Counted from the first letter of the stretch, positions 18,371-27,553 are shown. The stretch: 64,000 bases of DNA from Bordetella ansorpii (GCF_900078315.1 NZ_FKBS01000017.1:179649-243648); one strand, 5' to 3'. The notes: a model not told the origin generated them from the letters alone. Made by a program: numbers and translations.

Positions 18371-18571
18371 ATGCCAGCCAAGTCCCAAGCCCAGCAAAAG
18401 GCCGCAGGCGCGGCCCTGTCCGCCAAGAAGGGCGACACCAAGGTCCGCGACCTGAAGGGTGCGTCCAAATCCATGTACGACTCGATGAGCAAGCCGGAAC
18501 TGGAAGAAATGGCGCACACCTCGCGGGGCGGCAAGCCCCAGCACAAGCACGCTTCCCGCTCGCATCACTAG
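18371..18571 (+). CDS. DUF3008 family small protein
   Basis: 66 aa with a strong AAGGAGATCCTCC ribosome site. The sequence is short, basic and hydrophilic (MPAKSQAQQKAAGAALSAKK, then LKGASKSMYDSMSKPELEEM, ending in a His-rich tail). These are the conserved features of DUF3008, a common small proteobacterial protein of unknown role. The SMSKPELEEMA part resembles stress-related small proteins, but no function is established. Stands alone between the importer and the NYN gene, which it faces. Confidence 0.88.
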   Translation: MPAKSQAQQKAAGAALSAKKGDTKVRDLKGASKSMYDSMSKPELEEMAHTSRGGKPQHKHASRSHH

Positions 18572-18663
18572 CGGGCAGGGCGGGCCGCGCCGACGATTCC
18601 GGCGCCACGTCCGCCGCTCTTGTCCGCAGTTCCGCCCGCGTCCTTGTCCGGCGGGCTACCCGA

Positions 18664-20193
18664 TCAGCTTTCGTCGGCTGCCTTCGCCTTTTTCGCCGCG
18701 CGCGGGCGCTTCACCGCCTTGGCCGGCGCGGCGGCGTCCTTGGTCGCCTTGGCCTTGGTCGTCGCGGCCTTCCTGACAGACTTTCTGGCAGGCTTGGCGG
18801 GTGCCTGCGCGGCCTCGGTGACCGCCGCCTTTGGCGTCGCGCCCAGTGGCGAAATCGTCGGAATCGGTACGCCAGCCAAGGCCGATGAAGCGGGTTGGCG
18901 CTGGCGCTCGGCTATGGGTGACTGCCGCTCATCCTCCGATTGCGAGCGGTCGCTGACGGAGGGTGCCACGCCTTCCGCGCCCCCCTCTTTCGCAGCCTCC
19001 GCACGTGCCCTTGCGCCCCCGCCTCTGCGGGTCTTCGATTGACGATTGCCCTCAACGGCCTCGGCGGCACCACGCGGCGGCGGATTCGTATTGGTGGTTT
19101 CCGGCGCGCTTGGTGTGGAAACCGCCGCACCGTTGTCGGTCGCCCGCGTCGGCGGCCCACTGGCCGCGGGCGTCACAGCCGCCGCGTTCGGCGTCTGGCC
19201 TGACCCGTTCGGCAATGCCCGATCCTCATTTGACCGGGACTCGGCCGCGTCGGCATGAATATTGGCCTCAGCCGATCTGTTGCGCGCCGCACCGCCTCTA
19301 CGCCGTCCCGACTGTCCGGCCAGGCCCTGCCGCGCCCCTCTGGGCTTTCGCTCCTCGGTCCGCACCATCAGGTCCGGCGCGGCCGCCCGGCTGACGTAGG
19401 TGCCGGACCGCTCGTCGCGTCCCAGCGTCAGCAGTCCGCGCGCCTGCGCCTCTTCCAGCAAGTGTCCGAAGGCCTTGAAGCCGTGATACGACTCGGAAAA
19501 ATCCGGCTTGCGCCGCTTGATCGCATTCTTCAACGTGGAAGCCCAGATACGCTGGCTGTCGCCCTCTTCCGTCGTCAAGGCGTCGAAGGTCTGCACGATC
19601 AGTTCCAGCGCCTGCCGCTTGCGCTTCTCGGCCTCGTCCAGCGTCGGCTGCGCCACGGCCGTGGCGGCGACAGGCGGGGCGGCCACCGGATTGCGCGCTT
19701 CGGCCGCCCGGCGGCGCTCACGCTCCAGGTCGTCGTAGAAGATGAACTCGTCGCAATTGGCCACCAGCAGGTCCGACGTCGCGCGCTTGACGCCCACCCC
19801 GATCACCCGCTTGGCGTTCTCGCGCAGCTTGGACACCAGCGGCGAGAAATCCGAGTCGCCGCTGATGATGACGAAGGTGTCGACGTGGCTCTTGGTGTAG
19901 CAGAGGTCCAGCGCATCCACCACCAGGCGGATGTCGGCGGAATTCTTGCCCGACTGCCGCACGTGCGGGATCTCGATCAGCTCGAAATTGGCCTCGTGCA
20001 TGCCCTCCTTGAATTCGCGGTAGCGCTCCCAGTTGCAATAGGCTTTCTTGACCACGATGCTGCCCTTGAGCAGCAACCGCTCGAGCACCAGGCGGATATC
20101 CAGGCGGGCGTAGTTGGCGTCTCGCACACCCAGCGCAAGATTCTCGAAGTCGCAGAACACCGCCATGCTGGCGCTGTCTTGGGGGGTGGGCAT
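18664..20193 (-). CDS. NYN-domain (LabA/DUF88) protein with LOTUS/OST-HTH domain and basic tail
   Basis: 509 aa, start supported by CAGGAGCACC upstream. Residues about 10-155 form a NYN nuclease domain of the PIN-like superfamily, with acidic positions visible in AVFCDFENLALG, KNSADIRLVVDAL and IISGDSDFSPLV. Residues about 195-270 (QRIWASTLKNAIKRRKPDFS, then GFKAFGHLLEEA) fit an OST-HTH/LOTUS RNA-binding domain. The last roughly 230 residues are low-complexity, with Ala, Pro, Thr, Arg and a histone-H1-like Lys/Ala end (KRPRAAKKAKAADES). An RNA-targeting role is inferred from the domain pairing; the substrate is unknown. Confidence 0.9.
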   Translation of the reverse strand: MPTPQDSASMAVFCDFENLALGVRDANYARLDIRLVLERLLLKGSIVVKKAYCNWERYREFKEGMHEANFELIEIPHVRQSGKNSADIRLVVDALDLCYTKSHVDTFVIISGDSDFSPLVSKLRENAKRVIGVGVKRATSDLLVANCDEFIFYDDLERERRRAAEARNPVAAPPVAATAVAQPTLDEAEKRKRQALELIVQTFDALTTEEGDSQRIWASTLKNAIKRRKPDFSESYHGFKAFGHLLEEAQARGLLTLGRDERSGTYVSRAAAPDLMVRTEERKPRGARQGLAGQSGRRRGGAARNRSAEANIHADAAESRSNEDRALPNGSGQTPNAAAVTPAASGPPTRATDNGAAVSTPSAPETTNTNPPPRGAAEAVEGNRQSKTRRGGGARARAEAAKEGGAEGVAPSVSDRSQSEDERQSPIAERQRQPASSALAGVPIPTISPLGATPKAAVTEAAQAPAKPARKSVRKAATTKAKATKDAAAPAKAVKRPRAAKKAKAADES

Positions 20194-20560
20194 TCGGTGC
20201 TCCTGAAAAGAGGTCCGGCATGACGGCCACCGGAATCAATCCCCGATGATCTCACGGGTCAGGAGACCGGCAAATTCCCGCGGTGTGGCTGGCAAAAATA
20301 GTGACGCATGAATCTTGCCTCCCGGCCCCGGCGCCGATCGAGCGGCGCACCGGGCCAGCCCCATGCCTCCTCGCGGGGCAAGCCCGGCCGGACGCAACCG
20401 GAGGTTAACGGCCAGCAAATCCCAAACCTGAGGTTTTCGGCCTTTTTTCGTTCGATTGGACGCCGCCCCCCCTGGCTAGAATCCTCGGGCCGGATGTCCT
20501 CGACCGCGGCGCCCATGCCTGCCGTCCGTCCGCGCGCTTCCCTATCGGGGCTTGAACTTC
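20194..20560. other. Divergent intergenic region between the NYN and motA-like genes
   Basis: This 367-nt gap contains no convincing gene. A possible promoter for the motA-like gene is TTGGAC (20456-20461) and TAGAAT (20477-20482), but the 15-nt spacer is short. No sigma-28 flagellar consensus was seen, arguing against co-regulation with late flagellar genes. Confidence 0.4.
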
Positions 20561-21415
20561 ATGAATCTGTCCACCCTCATCGGCCTGCTGCTGAGCGTCA
20601 TCACCCTGATCCTGGTCGTCGCCTTTTCGGCGATCGACTCGGTGGCCTACCTGAACCTGCCCGGCCTGGCCATCGTGCTGGGCGGCACCTGCGCGGCCCT
20701 GTTCATCGCCTACCCGCTGGCCGAGATCCGCCGCATTCCCCCGTTGGTGCGCACCGTGTTCCATAACGACCGCGGGGACACCCAACGCGACATCGACGAA
20801 CTGGTCGCCATGTCCCAATTGTGGATGAACAACGACGTGCACAAGGTCGAGGCCGCGCTGAAGAAGGTATCCAATCCCTTCCTGCGCACCGGCGTGCAGC
20901 TCATCATCGACAACACGCCCGAGGAACAGATCATCGAGCTGCTGCAGTGGCGCATCGCCCGCATGCGCGCGCGTGAACAGGCCGAGGCCCAGATGTTCCG
21001 CACCATGGCCAGCTTCGCGCCGGCCTTCGGCATGCTGGGCACGCTGGTCGGCCTCATCAACCTGATGTCGGTCCTGGGCGATGGCGCCATGGACGCCATC
21101 GCGCGCCATCTGGCCGTGGCGCTGATGACCACCTTCTACGGCCTGCTGCTGGCCAACCTGCTGTGCAAACCCGTGGCCGTGAAGCTCGAACGCCGCACCG
21201 AGCGCCGCGTCACCCTGCTGAACATGGTGCTGCAAGGCATCTCGATGATGTGCGAGCGCCGCGGCCCGGCCGTGGTGCGCGAGACGCTGAACTCCTTCAT
21301 GATGCAGGTCGAGGACGAAGTCTACGACGGCGGCCAGCCCGACCTCAAGCCGGCGCCCCGCCGCGTCCCTGCCGCGCCCGCCGCGGCGCCCGTCAAGGCG
21401 GCGGCGCGGCAATGA
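20561..21415 (+). CDS. MotA-like stator/proton-channel protein
   Basis: 284 aa from the ATG at 20561 (an in-frame TTG lies at 20552). Four membrane segments are arranged as in MotA/PomA: two near the N-terminus (LIGLLLSVITLILVVAF; LPGLAIVLGGTCAALFIAYP) and two after a cytoplasmic loop (FAPAFGMLGTLVGLINLMSVLG; ALMTTFYGLLLANLLCKPVA). The charged loop between includes REQAEAQMFRTM. With its partner it would form an ion-driven stator. No flagellar genes are adjacent, so it may serve a second motor-type stator or another envelope process. Confidence 0.88.
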   Translation: MNLSTLIGLLLSVITLILVVAFSAIDSVAYLNLPGLAIVLGGTCAALFIAYPLAEIRRIPPLVRTVFHNDRGDTQRDIDELVAMSQLWMNNDVHKVEAALKKVSNPFLRTGVQLIIDNTPEEQIIELLQWRIARMRAREQAEAQMFRTMASFAPAFGMLGTLVGLINLMSVLGDGAMDAIARHLAVALMTTFYGLLLANLLCKPVAVKLERRTERRVTLLNMVLQGISMMCERRGPAVVRETLNSFMMQVEDEVYDGGQPDLKPAPRRVPAAPAAAPVKAAARQ

Positions 21416-22434
21416 GCGGCGCGGCACGGTCCTCGCTGGCCGACCTGATCGAAGAGCGCCGGCGCGCCGAGCGCAAGCGCGCCTCGCCCATCACGCGCGC
21501 CAACCGGAACCACGCGGACCGCTTCGCGCGCTGGCACGTACCCGAAGCGGTCGACCACGAGCCCGACAACTGGCTCATCACCTATCTCGACCTGCTGACG
21601 CTGCTGCTGGCCATGCTGGTGGTGATGCTGGGCGTGACGCGCATGTACGGCTGGCACACCACGCACGACCAGCCCATCGCCGTGGTGGGCTCGGTGGCGC
21701 GCGGCGGCCTGCCCGCCTACCAGGGCGACCTCGACCGGATCGACGGCCTGCCCACGATCCCCGCCGAATGGGCGCATCTGCCCGCCCCCGCCACCCCGCC
21801 CGCGGGCCCGGTGCACGAACCCACCGAAACCGTGGAAGACGGCCCGATGGTGCCTGCTCCCCCGCCCCCGCCGTCCATCGCCGACATGGGCCTGGACGGC
21901 CTGGGCGACTCGATCCAGGTGATGGTGAACAGCCAGTCGGTCAGCTTCCGCATCAGCACCGAACTGCTGTTCCCGTCGGGCCAGGCCTCGCTCAGTCCCT
22001 CCGGGCTGGGCCTGATCAAGAAGCTGGCCGGCGTGGTCAACCGCAGCAACCATCCCCTGTCGATCGAAGGCCATAGCGACGACGTGCCGATCCAGACGCG
22101 CCAGTTCCCGTCCAACTGGGAACTGTCCACCAGCCGCGCCACCAGCGTGCTGCGCGAACTGGTGCGCGACGGCGTGGACGGCAACCGCCTGCGGGCGGTG
22201 GGCTACGCGGATACGCATCCGCTGCAGCCCAACGACACCGCCCAGGGCCGCGCCGCGAACCGCCGCGTGGAACTGATCATGCGGACGGCGCCGAAGGAGG
22301 GCGAAAATGCCAAGGCGGCATCGGCCCCTGAACCCGCGACCACGGCGGCGTCCGACGCCCAGGCAGCCGCCCCCGCCGCGCCTCACGCCGCCGAGGCACC
22401 GCCGGCTCGCGCATCGGGCGCATCCGCGCAATGA
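21412..22434 (+). CDS. MotB-like protein with OmpA peptidoglycan-binding domain
   Basis: 340 aa, ATGA overlap with the motA-like gene. A single helix at about residues 55-80 contains the likely proton-accepting Asp (TYLDLLTLLLAMLVV), as in MotB Asp32. After a Pro-rich linker, residues about 175-290 form an OmpA-like domain (LFPSGQASLS, IEGHSDDVPIQ, NRRVELIMR). An Ala/Pro/Ser-rich tail follows. The longer N-terminal arm and tail differ from canonical MotB, supporting a paralogous stator such as the MotC/MotD type. Confidence 0.88.
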   Translation: MSGAARSSLADLIEERRRAERKRASPITRANRNHADRFARWHVPEAVDHEPDNWLITYLDLLTLLLAMLVVMLGVTRMYGWHTTHDQPIAVVGSVARGGLPAYQGDLDRIDGLPTIPAEWAHLPAPATPPAGPVHEPTETVEDGPMVPAPPPPPSIADMGLDGLGDSIQVMVNSQSVSFRISTELLFPSGQASLSPSGLGLIKKLAGVVNRSNHPLSIEGHSDDVPIQTRQFPSNWELSTSRATSVLRELVRDGVDGNRLRAVGYADTHPLQPNDTAQGRAANRRVELIMRTAPKEGENAKAASAPEPATTAASDAQAAAPAAPHAAEAPPARASGASAQ

Positions 22435-22483
22435 CACACGGGCTAGCATACGCCAGCCCCGTTCAGGATGCCAACAAGACGGC

Positions 22484-23155
22484 TCAGTCCGCCGGTACGG
22501 CGCCAGCCGCGAACTGCCCCCATTCCGCCACGAACGTATCCCTGAACTCGCGCAGCCACGCCACGCGCGTCTGCGCCAAGCGGCGCGCCGCCTCAGTCTG
22601 CATCGACGCCGGCAACCCCGCCAGCTTGCATTCGATGTGATCCAGCGCATAGGCCTGGTCGTTCAGTTCCCGGTCATGCCCCAGTGGATCCGACGGATGC
22701 GCGAACGCCGAGCCCATGCGGCCAGCCGTGTAGAACAGCCGCGCCAGGCCCACCGCCCCCAACGCATCCAGCCGATCCGCATCCTGCACGATGGCGGCTT
22801 CGATGCTGCGCGGCGCGATGCCGGCGGAGAAGCTGTGCGCCTCGATGGCATGGCACGCCACCGGCAGTTTGTCGGCGGGAAACCCGATGTCGGCCAGCTT
22901 GCGGCGGGCCAGTTCGGCGGCCATGCGCGAGGCCTGGGCACGCTCGGGGTGGTTCTTGGGCAGATTGACCAGGTCGTGCAGGTAGCAGGCGGCCTGGACC
23001 GCCAGCGCGTCGGCCCCGGGATGCTCGGCCAGCAGCATGGCGGCCACGTTCCAGACACGGTGCAGGTGGTTCAGATCGTGCGCCCCGTCGCCATCGGCCT
23101 GCTCGGCGGCGATGGCGATGAAGCGGGAGGTCCAGTCGGGGGAATCGGTGTGCAT
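22484..23155 (-). CDS. HD-domain phosphohydrolase
   Basis: 223 aa from the ATG at 23155; another ATG at 23191 adds 12 residues and cannot be excluded because neither has a strong ribosome site. HD-superfamily metal residues are visible as DLNHLHRVW near residue 27, CYLHDLVNLPKNH near 57 and IVQDADRLDALG near 125. The arrangement resembles the YedJ/PF01966-type phosphohydrolases. Substrate is unknown. Convergent with the motB-like gene. Confidence 0.85.
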   Translation of the reverse strand: MHTDSPDWTSRFIAIAAEQADGDGAHDLNHLHRVWNVAAMLLAEHPGADALAVQAACYLHDLVNLPKNHPERAQASRMAAELARRKLADIGFPADKLPVACHAIEAHSFSAGIAPRSIEAAIVQDADRLDALGAVGLARLFYTAGRMGSAFAHPSDPLGHDRELNDQAYALDHIECKLAGLPASMQTEAARRLAQTRVAWLREFRDTFVAEWGQFAAGAVPAD

Positions 23156-23271
23156 GGAAGAATTCTGGCCATCCGGACCGGCGTGCCCCATTGGGGGCCG
23201 CGCGTCGTCCAGGCCCTATGGCGGCCTGACATCTGTATAAAAACACAGCATACACCGTCCCGCCGATCGGG

Positions 23272-24561
23272 TTAGGCCCGGGGCCGGACACCTGACGGCG
23301 CCCCGGTTACCTCGCGCAACCGCGCCCGCTCGGCATCCAACGCCAGCGCGGTTTGCGCACGCAGCAGCGCCACCTCGGCCTGATGCAAGGCGGCAGCCTG
23401 GAAATCGGCATCCCCCATCCGTGCCAGCGCCAGCAAGGACTTGCGCAGGCGCAGTTGCACCTCGATCAACCCGGCGCCATCGCGCGCCAGCGTCAGGAAA
23501 GCATCCTCGAACAGATCGGCGGTCAGCAACGGCGCCACGTGCACGCGGGGATACGTGACGTCGGCGTCCGCGATCGTCTGGCCGCCGCTAGCCCAAGCGC
23601 CGAGCAACCGCGTGGTCCTGCCGATCACGTCGATCGCCGTCCCCGTGTCGTTGACGGCCGCGGACAAGGCCCGTGAGCCGATCTCGCTCATCACCGCCAG
23701 CCCGAAGCGCGGATCCTGGTCGAAGTCGCGCTCGTCGCCAATGGCGAAAGCGGCCAGAAGAGCGTCGTAGGCCGGCTGCGGATCGTCCCCCGCCGGATGC
23801 GGTCCCACCCATGCCAGGACGGAGTCCGGATAGACGAATGCGCCCGGATTCAACGGCACGAAAACATCGGCGTCGAGCGTCTGGCCGCACCGCGCCAGCG
23901 CCGCCATGTCGATGTGCTGGAGGTAGCCGATGGACTGGGCGTACACGGGCGTCGCCGAGGCCGGCACCTCGTGCTCGGGATCCCGGAGCGGCACGCCGCC
24001 CAGGTAGGGTTCCTGCAAGCGCTGCTCGATGGCCCGTTTCGCCGCCTGCTCCACCCGGCTGGTGGTCTCGCCCACGCGTCCGAGCCGCGTCAGGTGGTCG
24101 ATCCAGCGCAGCAACGAGACGACGATCAGCACGATGATGCCGATGGTGACCACGAACAGGATCGCCCGGCCGCGATCGCCGTAGGCCCCGGTTTTCAGCA
24201 CCACGATGCCCACGATGCTGAACAGGAACGAACCGATGAACGTGGACAGCACGTTCTGGGTCACCCGGTCTTCCATCAGCAACCGGGTGGCGCGCGGCGT
24301 GACGTTGCTGGTGGCCGAACCATACGCCGACACCATGACGCTGAGCGAGAATGTGGTGACGGTCAGCATGCTGGACGCGATGATGGCCAGGATGCTGTCG
24401 ACCGCGTCGGCGCGGATGGTGCCGGGAATCTCCCAGGGCACATAACGCTGGATGACGGCGGCCAGCACCGCGGTCGCCACGCCCAGGATGCCGATCAGCG
24501 TGGCACGCACCCACAAGCGGCGTGTCACGCGCGCCAGCATCCATCCCCATCGCGTCGTCAT
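23272..24561 (-). CDS. DUF2254 family membrane protein
   Basis: 429 aa. Four N-terminal membrane segments are seen (about residues 18-40, 55-80, 100-125, 135-155), followed by a large soluble part. The stretches SMLTVTTFSLSVMVSAYGSATSNVTPR and IGSFLFSIVGIVVLKTG are characteristic of DUF2254. Function is not known. It is flanked by unrelated genes. Confidence 0.88.
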   Translation of the reverse strand: MTTRWGWMLARVTRRLWVRATLIGILGVATAVLAAVIQRYVPWEIPGTIRADAVDSILAIIASSMLTVTTFSLSVMVSAYGSATSNVTPRATRLLMEDRVTQNVLSTFIGSFLFSIVGIVVLKTGAYGDRGRAILFVVTIGIIVLIVVSLLRWIDHLTRLGRVGETTSRVEQAAKRAIEQRLQEPYLGGVPLRDPEHEVPASATPVYAQSIGYLQHIDMAALARCGQTLDADVFVPLNPGAFVYPDSVLAWVGPHPAGDDPQPAYDALLAAFAIGDERDFDQDPRFGLAVMSEIGSRALSAAVNDTGTAIDVIGRTTRLLGAWASGGQTIADADVTYPRVHVAPLLTADLFEDAFLTLARDGAGLIEVQLRLRKSLLALARMGDADFQAAALHQAEVALLRAQTALALDAERARLREVTGAPSGVRPRA

Positions 24562-24642
24562 GACCGGAGTCCCCCGCCTATCGTCGAGAAATGCAGGGGT
24601 CCGATGTTAGCAGCGCGCGGCGGGATCCCGGCCTGCGAGCGC

Positions 24643-24951
24643 TCAGGCGTGCATGTACGCCCAGCCTTCCTGCTGCCGGCGCGCCAGGTGCAGCACGGCG
24701 GCGGACACCACCGTCAGCCCTTCCGGCGCCTGCAGGCCGCCCGCGGCCAGCGTGTTCGCGCACACGGCCAGATGCGTATCGGTGGCGTCCGGCTGGGCCA
24801 GCGCCGCGGCCACCGCGCCCGCGTTCACCACGATTTCCACCTGTGCCGACGGCTCGGCCTTCAGCAGGTTGGCCGCGTTGCGGCGCGCGCGTTGCAACGC
24901 TTCCGGCGTGGAAGCATGGATCAGCAGGCGGATGGGTTGGGGTTCAGGCAT
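24643..24951 (-). CDS. DsrE-like small protein linked to a sulfonate-type importer
   Basis: 102 aa from the ATG at 24951, overlapping the end of the ATPase gene by 8 nt, so it is the last gene of that operon. The pattern IRLLIHASTPEALQRARRNAANLL, VEIVVNAGAVAAAL and LAVCANTLAAGGL, with a central Cys, fits the DsrE/DsrF-like fold used in sulfur-handling proteins. The coupling to a sulfonate/taurine-type ABC importer suggests a role in handling released sulfur. This is inference. Confidence 0.72.
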   Translation of the reverse strand: MPEPQPIRLLIHASTPEALQRARRNAANLLKAEPSAQVEIVVNAGAVAAALAQPDATDTHLAVCANTLAAGGLQAPEGLTVVSAAVLHLARRQQEGWAYMHA

Positions 24952-25684
24952 TCTGCAGCAGCTCGGTAACGGTCGCGACATCGCGCGCGAAGGACGCACC
25001 GACCCGCGAACGTGGCCGCGGCTCGGCGATGTCCAGTGTACCCACCACCGAGGCCGGGTGCCCGCCCAGCACGACCACACGGTCCGCCAGGAACACGGCT
25101 TCCTCGATATCGTGCGTGACGAACAGGACGGCCGCGCCCGACGCCTCCCACACGCGGATCAGTTCGGCCTGCAGATTGCGGCGCGTGATGGCGTCGACCG
25201 CGCTGAAGGGTTCGTCCATCAGCAGCAGGTCGGGCTTGACGGCCAGGGCGCGGGCGATGCCCACGCGCTGCGCCTGTCCGCCCGACAACTGGTGCGGCCA
25301 GCGGCGCTCGAAGGCCGCCATGCCCGTCAGCGCCAGCGCCGCGCGCACGCGTTGCTGGCGGTCCGTCTTGGACAGCTCCAGCCCTTCCAGGCCATAGGCC
25401 ACGTTGGCATCGACGCGGCGCCACGGCATCAGCCGGCCGTCCTGGAACACCACTGCGCGTGGCCGGCGGTCCGGCGCGCCCGTGCCATGAAAACGCACCG
25501 TGCCGCCGCCCGGCTCGGTCAGGCCAGCCGCGGCGCGCAGCAGCGTGGACTTGCCCACGCCCGAGCCGCCCACCACCGCCACGAAGCTGCCCGCCTCGAT
25601 GTCCAGCGACAGCCCGCGGATCACCGGCGCCTGCGCGCCCGGGTGGGTGTACGAGAAATTCTCGAAAGCCATCACGGACGCCAT
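24944..25684 (-). CDS. Sulfonate/taurine-type ABC importer ATPase
   Basis: 246 aa from the ATG at 25684 (AGAGGG upstream); an ATG at 25672 in a TGATG overlap with the permease stop is an alternative. Walker A GGSGVGKST, signature LSGGQAQRVGIARAL and Walker B LLLMDEPFSAVD are intact. The family is SsuB/TauB/NrtD. Middle gene of the binding protein-permease-ATPase-DsrE operon. Confidence 0.9.
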   Translation of the reverse strand: MASVMAFENFSYTHPGAQAPVIRGLSLDIEAGSFVAVVGGSGVGKSTLLRAAAGLTEPGGGTVRFHGTGAPDRRPRAVVFQDGRLMPWRRVDANVAYGLEGLELSKTDRQQRVRAALALTGMAAFERRWPHQLSGGQAQRVGIARALAVKPDLLLMDEPFSAVDAITRRNLQAELIRVWEASGAAVLFVTHDIEEAVFLADRVVVLGGHPASVVGTLDIAEPRPRSRVGASFARDVATVTELLQNA

Positions 25685-26481
25685 TGCAGCACCCTCTTCT
25701 CGGCTTGCACGAACACCAGGTCGCACAGCGTGTACACCAGCGAAATCGCCAGCATGTAGACCACCACGACGTCATAGGCGCCCACGCCCGCCGCCGCGTT
25801 CATTTCCTGGCCCATGCCGGGCACGCCCAGCAGCTCGGCCGCGATCAGCGTCATCCAGGCCTGGCCGATGCCGGCCCGCACGCCCGCCAGCGCGCCCGGC
25901 GCGATGGCGGGCAGCGTCACCGTCCAGGCGCGGGCCGCATAGCCGCCATGGCCGAAGGCGCGCGCCAGTTCATAGAAGCGCGGCTCGACGTTGCGGACCG
26001 CGGCATAGGTGGCGAAATAGTTCAGCCAGAACACCCCGATGGCGATGACGAAGGCCGCGCCCGCGTGGCTGACCTTGAACCAGGCGATGGCGAACACGAC
26101 CCAGGCCAGCGGCGGAATCGGCCGCAGCACGCGCACCAGATAGGCCTGCAGCATGTCGAAGCGGTGCAGCGTGGCAGCCGCCAGACCGAAGAAGACGCCC
26201 AGCACCGTGCCCAGCGTCAGCCCCCAGAAGTAATGCACCAGGCTGGACATGGCGGCCGGCCACAGGCGGCCCGACTGCCATTCGCGCGCCAGCGCGCCCG
26301 GCAGGGCGAAGGGATCCGGCAAGGTGCCGCGCGGGGCCCATTCCCAGGCCAGCGCGGCTTTCCAGAAGGCCACGAACAGCGCGATACCCAGCAGCCCGTA
26401 GAGCGCGCGGCGCAGGCCAGGCAGCCTGGGGGCAGCCGTGGCCGGCGCCCGGCTCGCCAGCGTGGCAGCGGCCTGGCTCAT
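25672..26481 (-). CDS. Sulfonate/taurine-type ABC importer permease
   Basis: 269 aa, about 6 membrane segments. The ATPase-contact loop near residues 170-195 (RFYELARAFGHGGYAARAW) and the ending GVPGMGQEMNAAAGVGAYDVV are typical of SsuC/TauC permeases. It begins within the binding-protein stop (ATGA) and overlaps the ATPase gene, so the operon is translationally coupled. Confidence 0.9.
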   Translation of the reverse strand: MSQAAATLASRAPATAAPRLPGLRRALYGLLGIALFVAFWKAALAWEWAPRGTLPDPFALPGALAREWQSGRLWPAAMSSLVHYFWGLTLGTVLGVFFGLAAATLHRFDMLQAYLVRVLRPIPPLAWVVFAIAWFKVSHAGAAFVIAIGVFWLNYFATYAAVRNVEPRFYELARAFGHGGYAARAWTVTLPAIAPGALAGVRAGIGQAWMTLIAAELLGVPGMGQEMNAAAGVGAYDVVVVYMLAISLVYTLCDLVFVQAEKRVLQWRP

Positions 26482-27500
26482 TGGACGGCCTTGGCCGCGG
26501 CCTCGTAGAAGCGGGTATCGAACAGCTGCGCGATGTCGGCGCGTTCGGCCTGGGTGCCCAGTTCGGCCTGGAAGTCCTGCAGTTGCCCGGTCGGCTTGAT
26601 GATCACGCGCGGATCGGCCTCGAACTGATCGTGCGAGTTGCGGATGGCCTGCTGCACCAGCGCCGGATCCAGGCGGCCGCCGCCCACGTACTTCTGCACG
26701 TAGCCCGATGCCTTGGCTGGATCGTCACGCAGCAGCTTGCTGGCGTCGATCTGCGCGCGCACCAGTTGCTGCACCAGTTCGGGATGCTCGGCAATCAGCG
26801 TCTCGCGCACCACCAGCACGGCGCCCGGCTGCTTGGGAAACAGTTGCGAACCACGGGCCACCACGCGCGCCTCGGGCACGCGGCGCTGCACGGTGCTGGT
26901 GGTCGGCTCGAGCACCGCGCCGCCATCGATGGCGCCGGTCGTCAGCGACTGCTGGATCTGCGCCTCGCCCTGGTAGATGAAGTCGATGTCGGCCGGATTG
27001 GCCTTCAGCGCTTTGCGGATCCAGTGCTGCAGCGCCGCCTCGGGCACGGCGCCCTTGGGATAGCTGGCGATCCTGGCCTTGCGGCCCTTGTCCTTGGCGA
27101 AACGCGCAAAAGCCGTCGACGGGTCGCCCGAGGCGAAATACGGCGCCAGTTCGCCCAGCGCCACCACGCTGACCTGCTCGACGATGTTGGACGCCACCAC
27201 CTTGATGTCGGCGCCCTTGGCCCGCGCCACCAGCGCGGGGCCGATGCCCACGTACGCCACGTCCAGTTGGCCGGCGATCAGGGCCTGCGTCATCGCCGGG
27301 CCGCTCTGGAACGACACCAGCCTGGGCGCGGGCGCACCGGCGGGCTGCAGCGTGCCGTTTTCCAGCGCGACGAACAACTGGGCATCCGGCAGGATGGGCA
27401 GGTAGCCGATTTCCAGCGCGGGACCGGCGGCCGACGCGGCCAGGGAGACGCTGGACAGCCCTGCGGCCAGCAGCGCGGCGGCGTACAACTTGCGCAACAT
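26478..27500 (-). CDS. Sulfonate/taurine-type ABC importer substrate-binding protein
   Basis: 340 aa. The N-terminus has a secretion signal (about residues 1-24, ending ASAAGP). The mature part fits SsuA/TauA: LEIGYLPILPDAQLFVALENG, then SGPAMTQALIAGQLDVAYVGIGPALVA and the acidic-patch region around VASNIVEQVSVVALGE. Likely substrates are taurine or alkanesulfonates. The 250-nt upstream gap carries an AT-rich control region with a motif also found before the other sulfur cluster. Confidence 0.9.
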   Translation of the reverse strand: MLRKLYAAALLAAGLSSVSLAASAAGPALEIGYLPILPDAQLFVALENGTLQPAGAPAPRLVSFQSGPAMTQALIAGQLDVAYVGIGPALVARAKGADIKVVASNIVEQVSVVALGELAPYFASGDPSTAFARFAKDKGRKARIASYPKGAVPEAALQHWIRKALKANPADIDFIYQGEAQIQQSLTTGAIDGGAVLEPTTSTVQRRVPEARVVARGSQLFPKQPGAVLVVRETLIAEHPELVQQLVRAQIDASKLLRDDPAKASGYVQKYVGGGRLDPALVQQAIRNSHDQFEADPRVIIKPTGQLQDFQAELGTQAERADIAQLFDTRFYEAAAKAVQ

Positions 27501-27553
27501 GATTCTTTTCCTAGTGCGGGAGGTGAGACAGGCCAGTCATGGACGTGGCTCTT

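Noticed and set aside
18187-18546. 119-aa minus-strand ORF opposite the DUF3008 gene
   Set aside because: No ribosome site or motif; the plus-strand DUF3008 frame has a strong Shine-Dalgarno and a known family pattern.
22437-22462. Terminator between the motB-like and HD genes
   Set aside because: Only a short imperfect stem (ACGGG-CT / AGCCCCGT) without T-tract.
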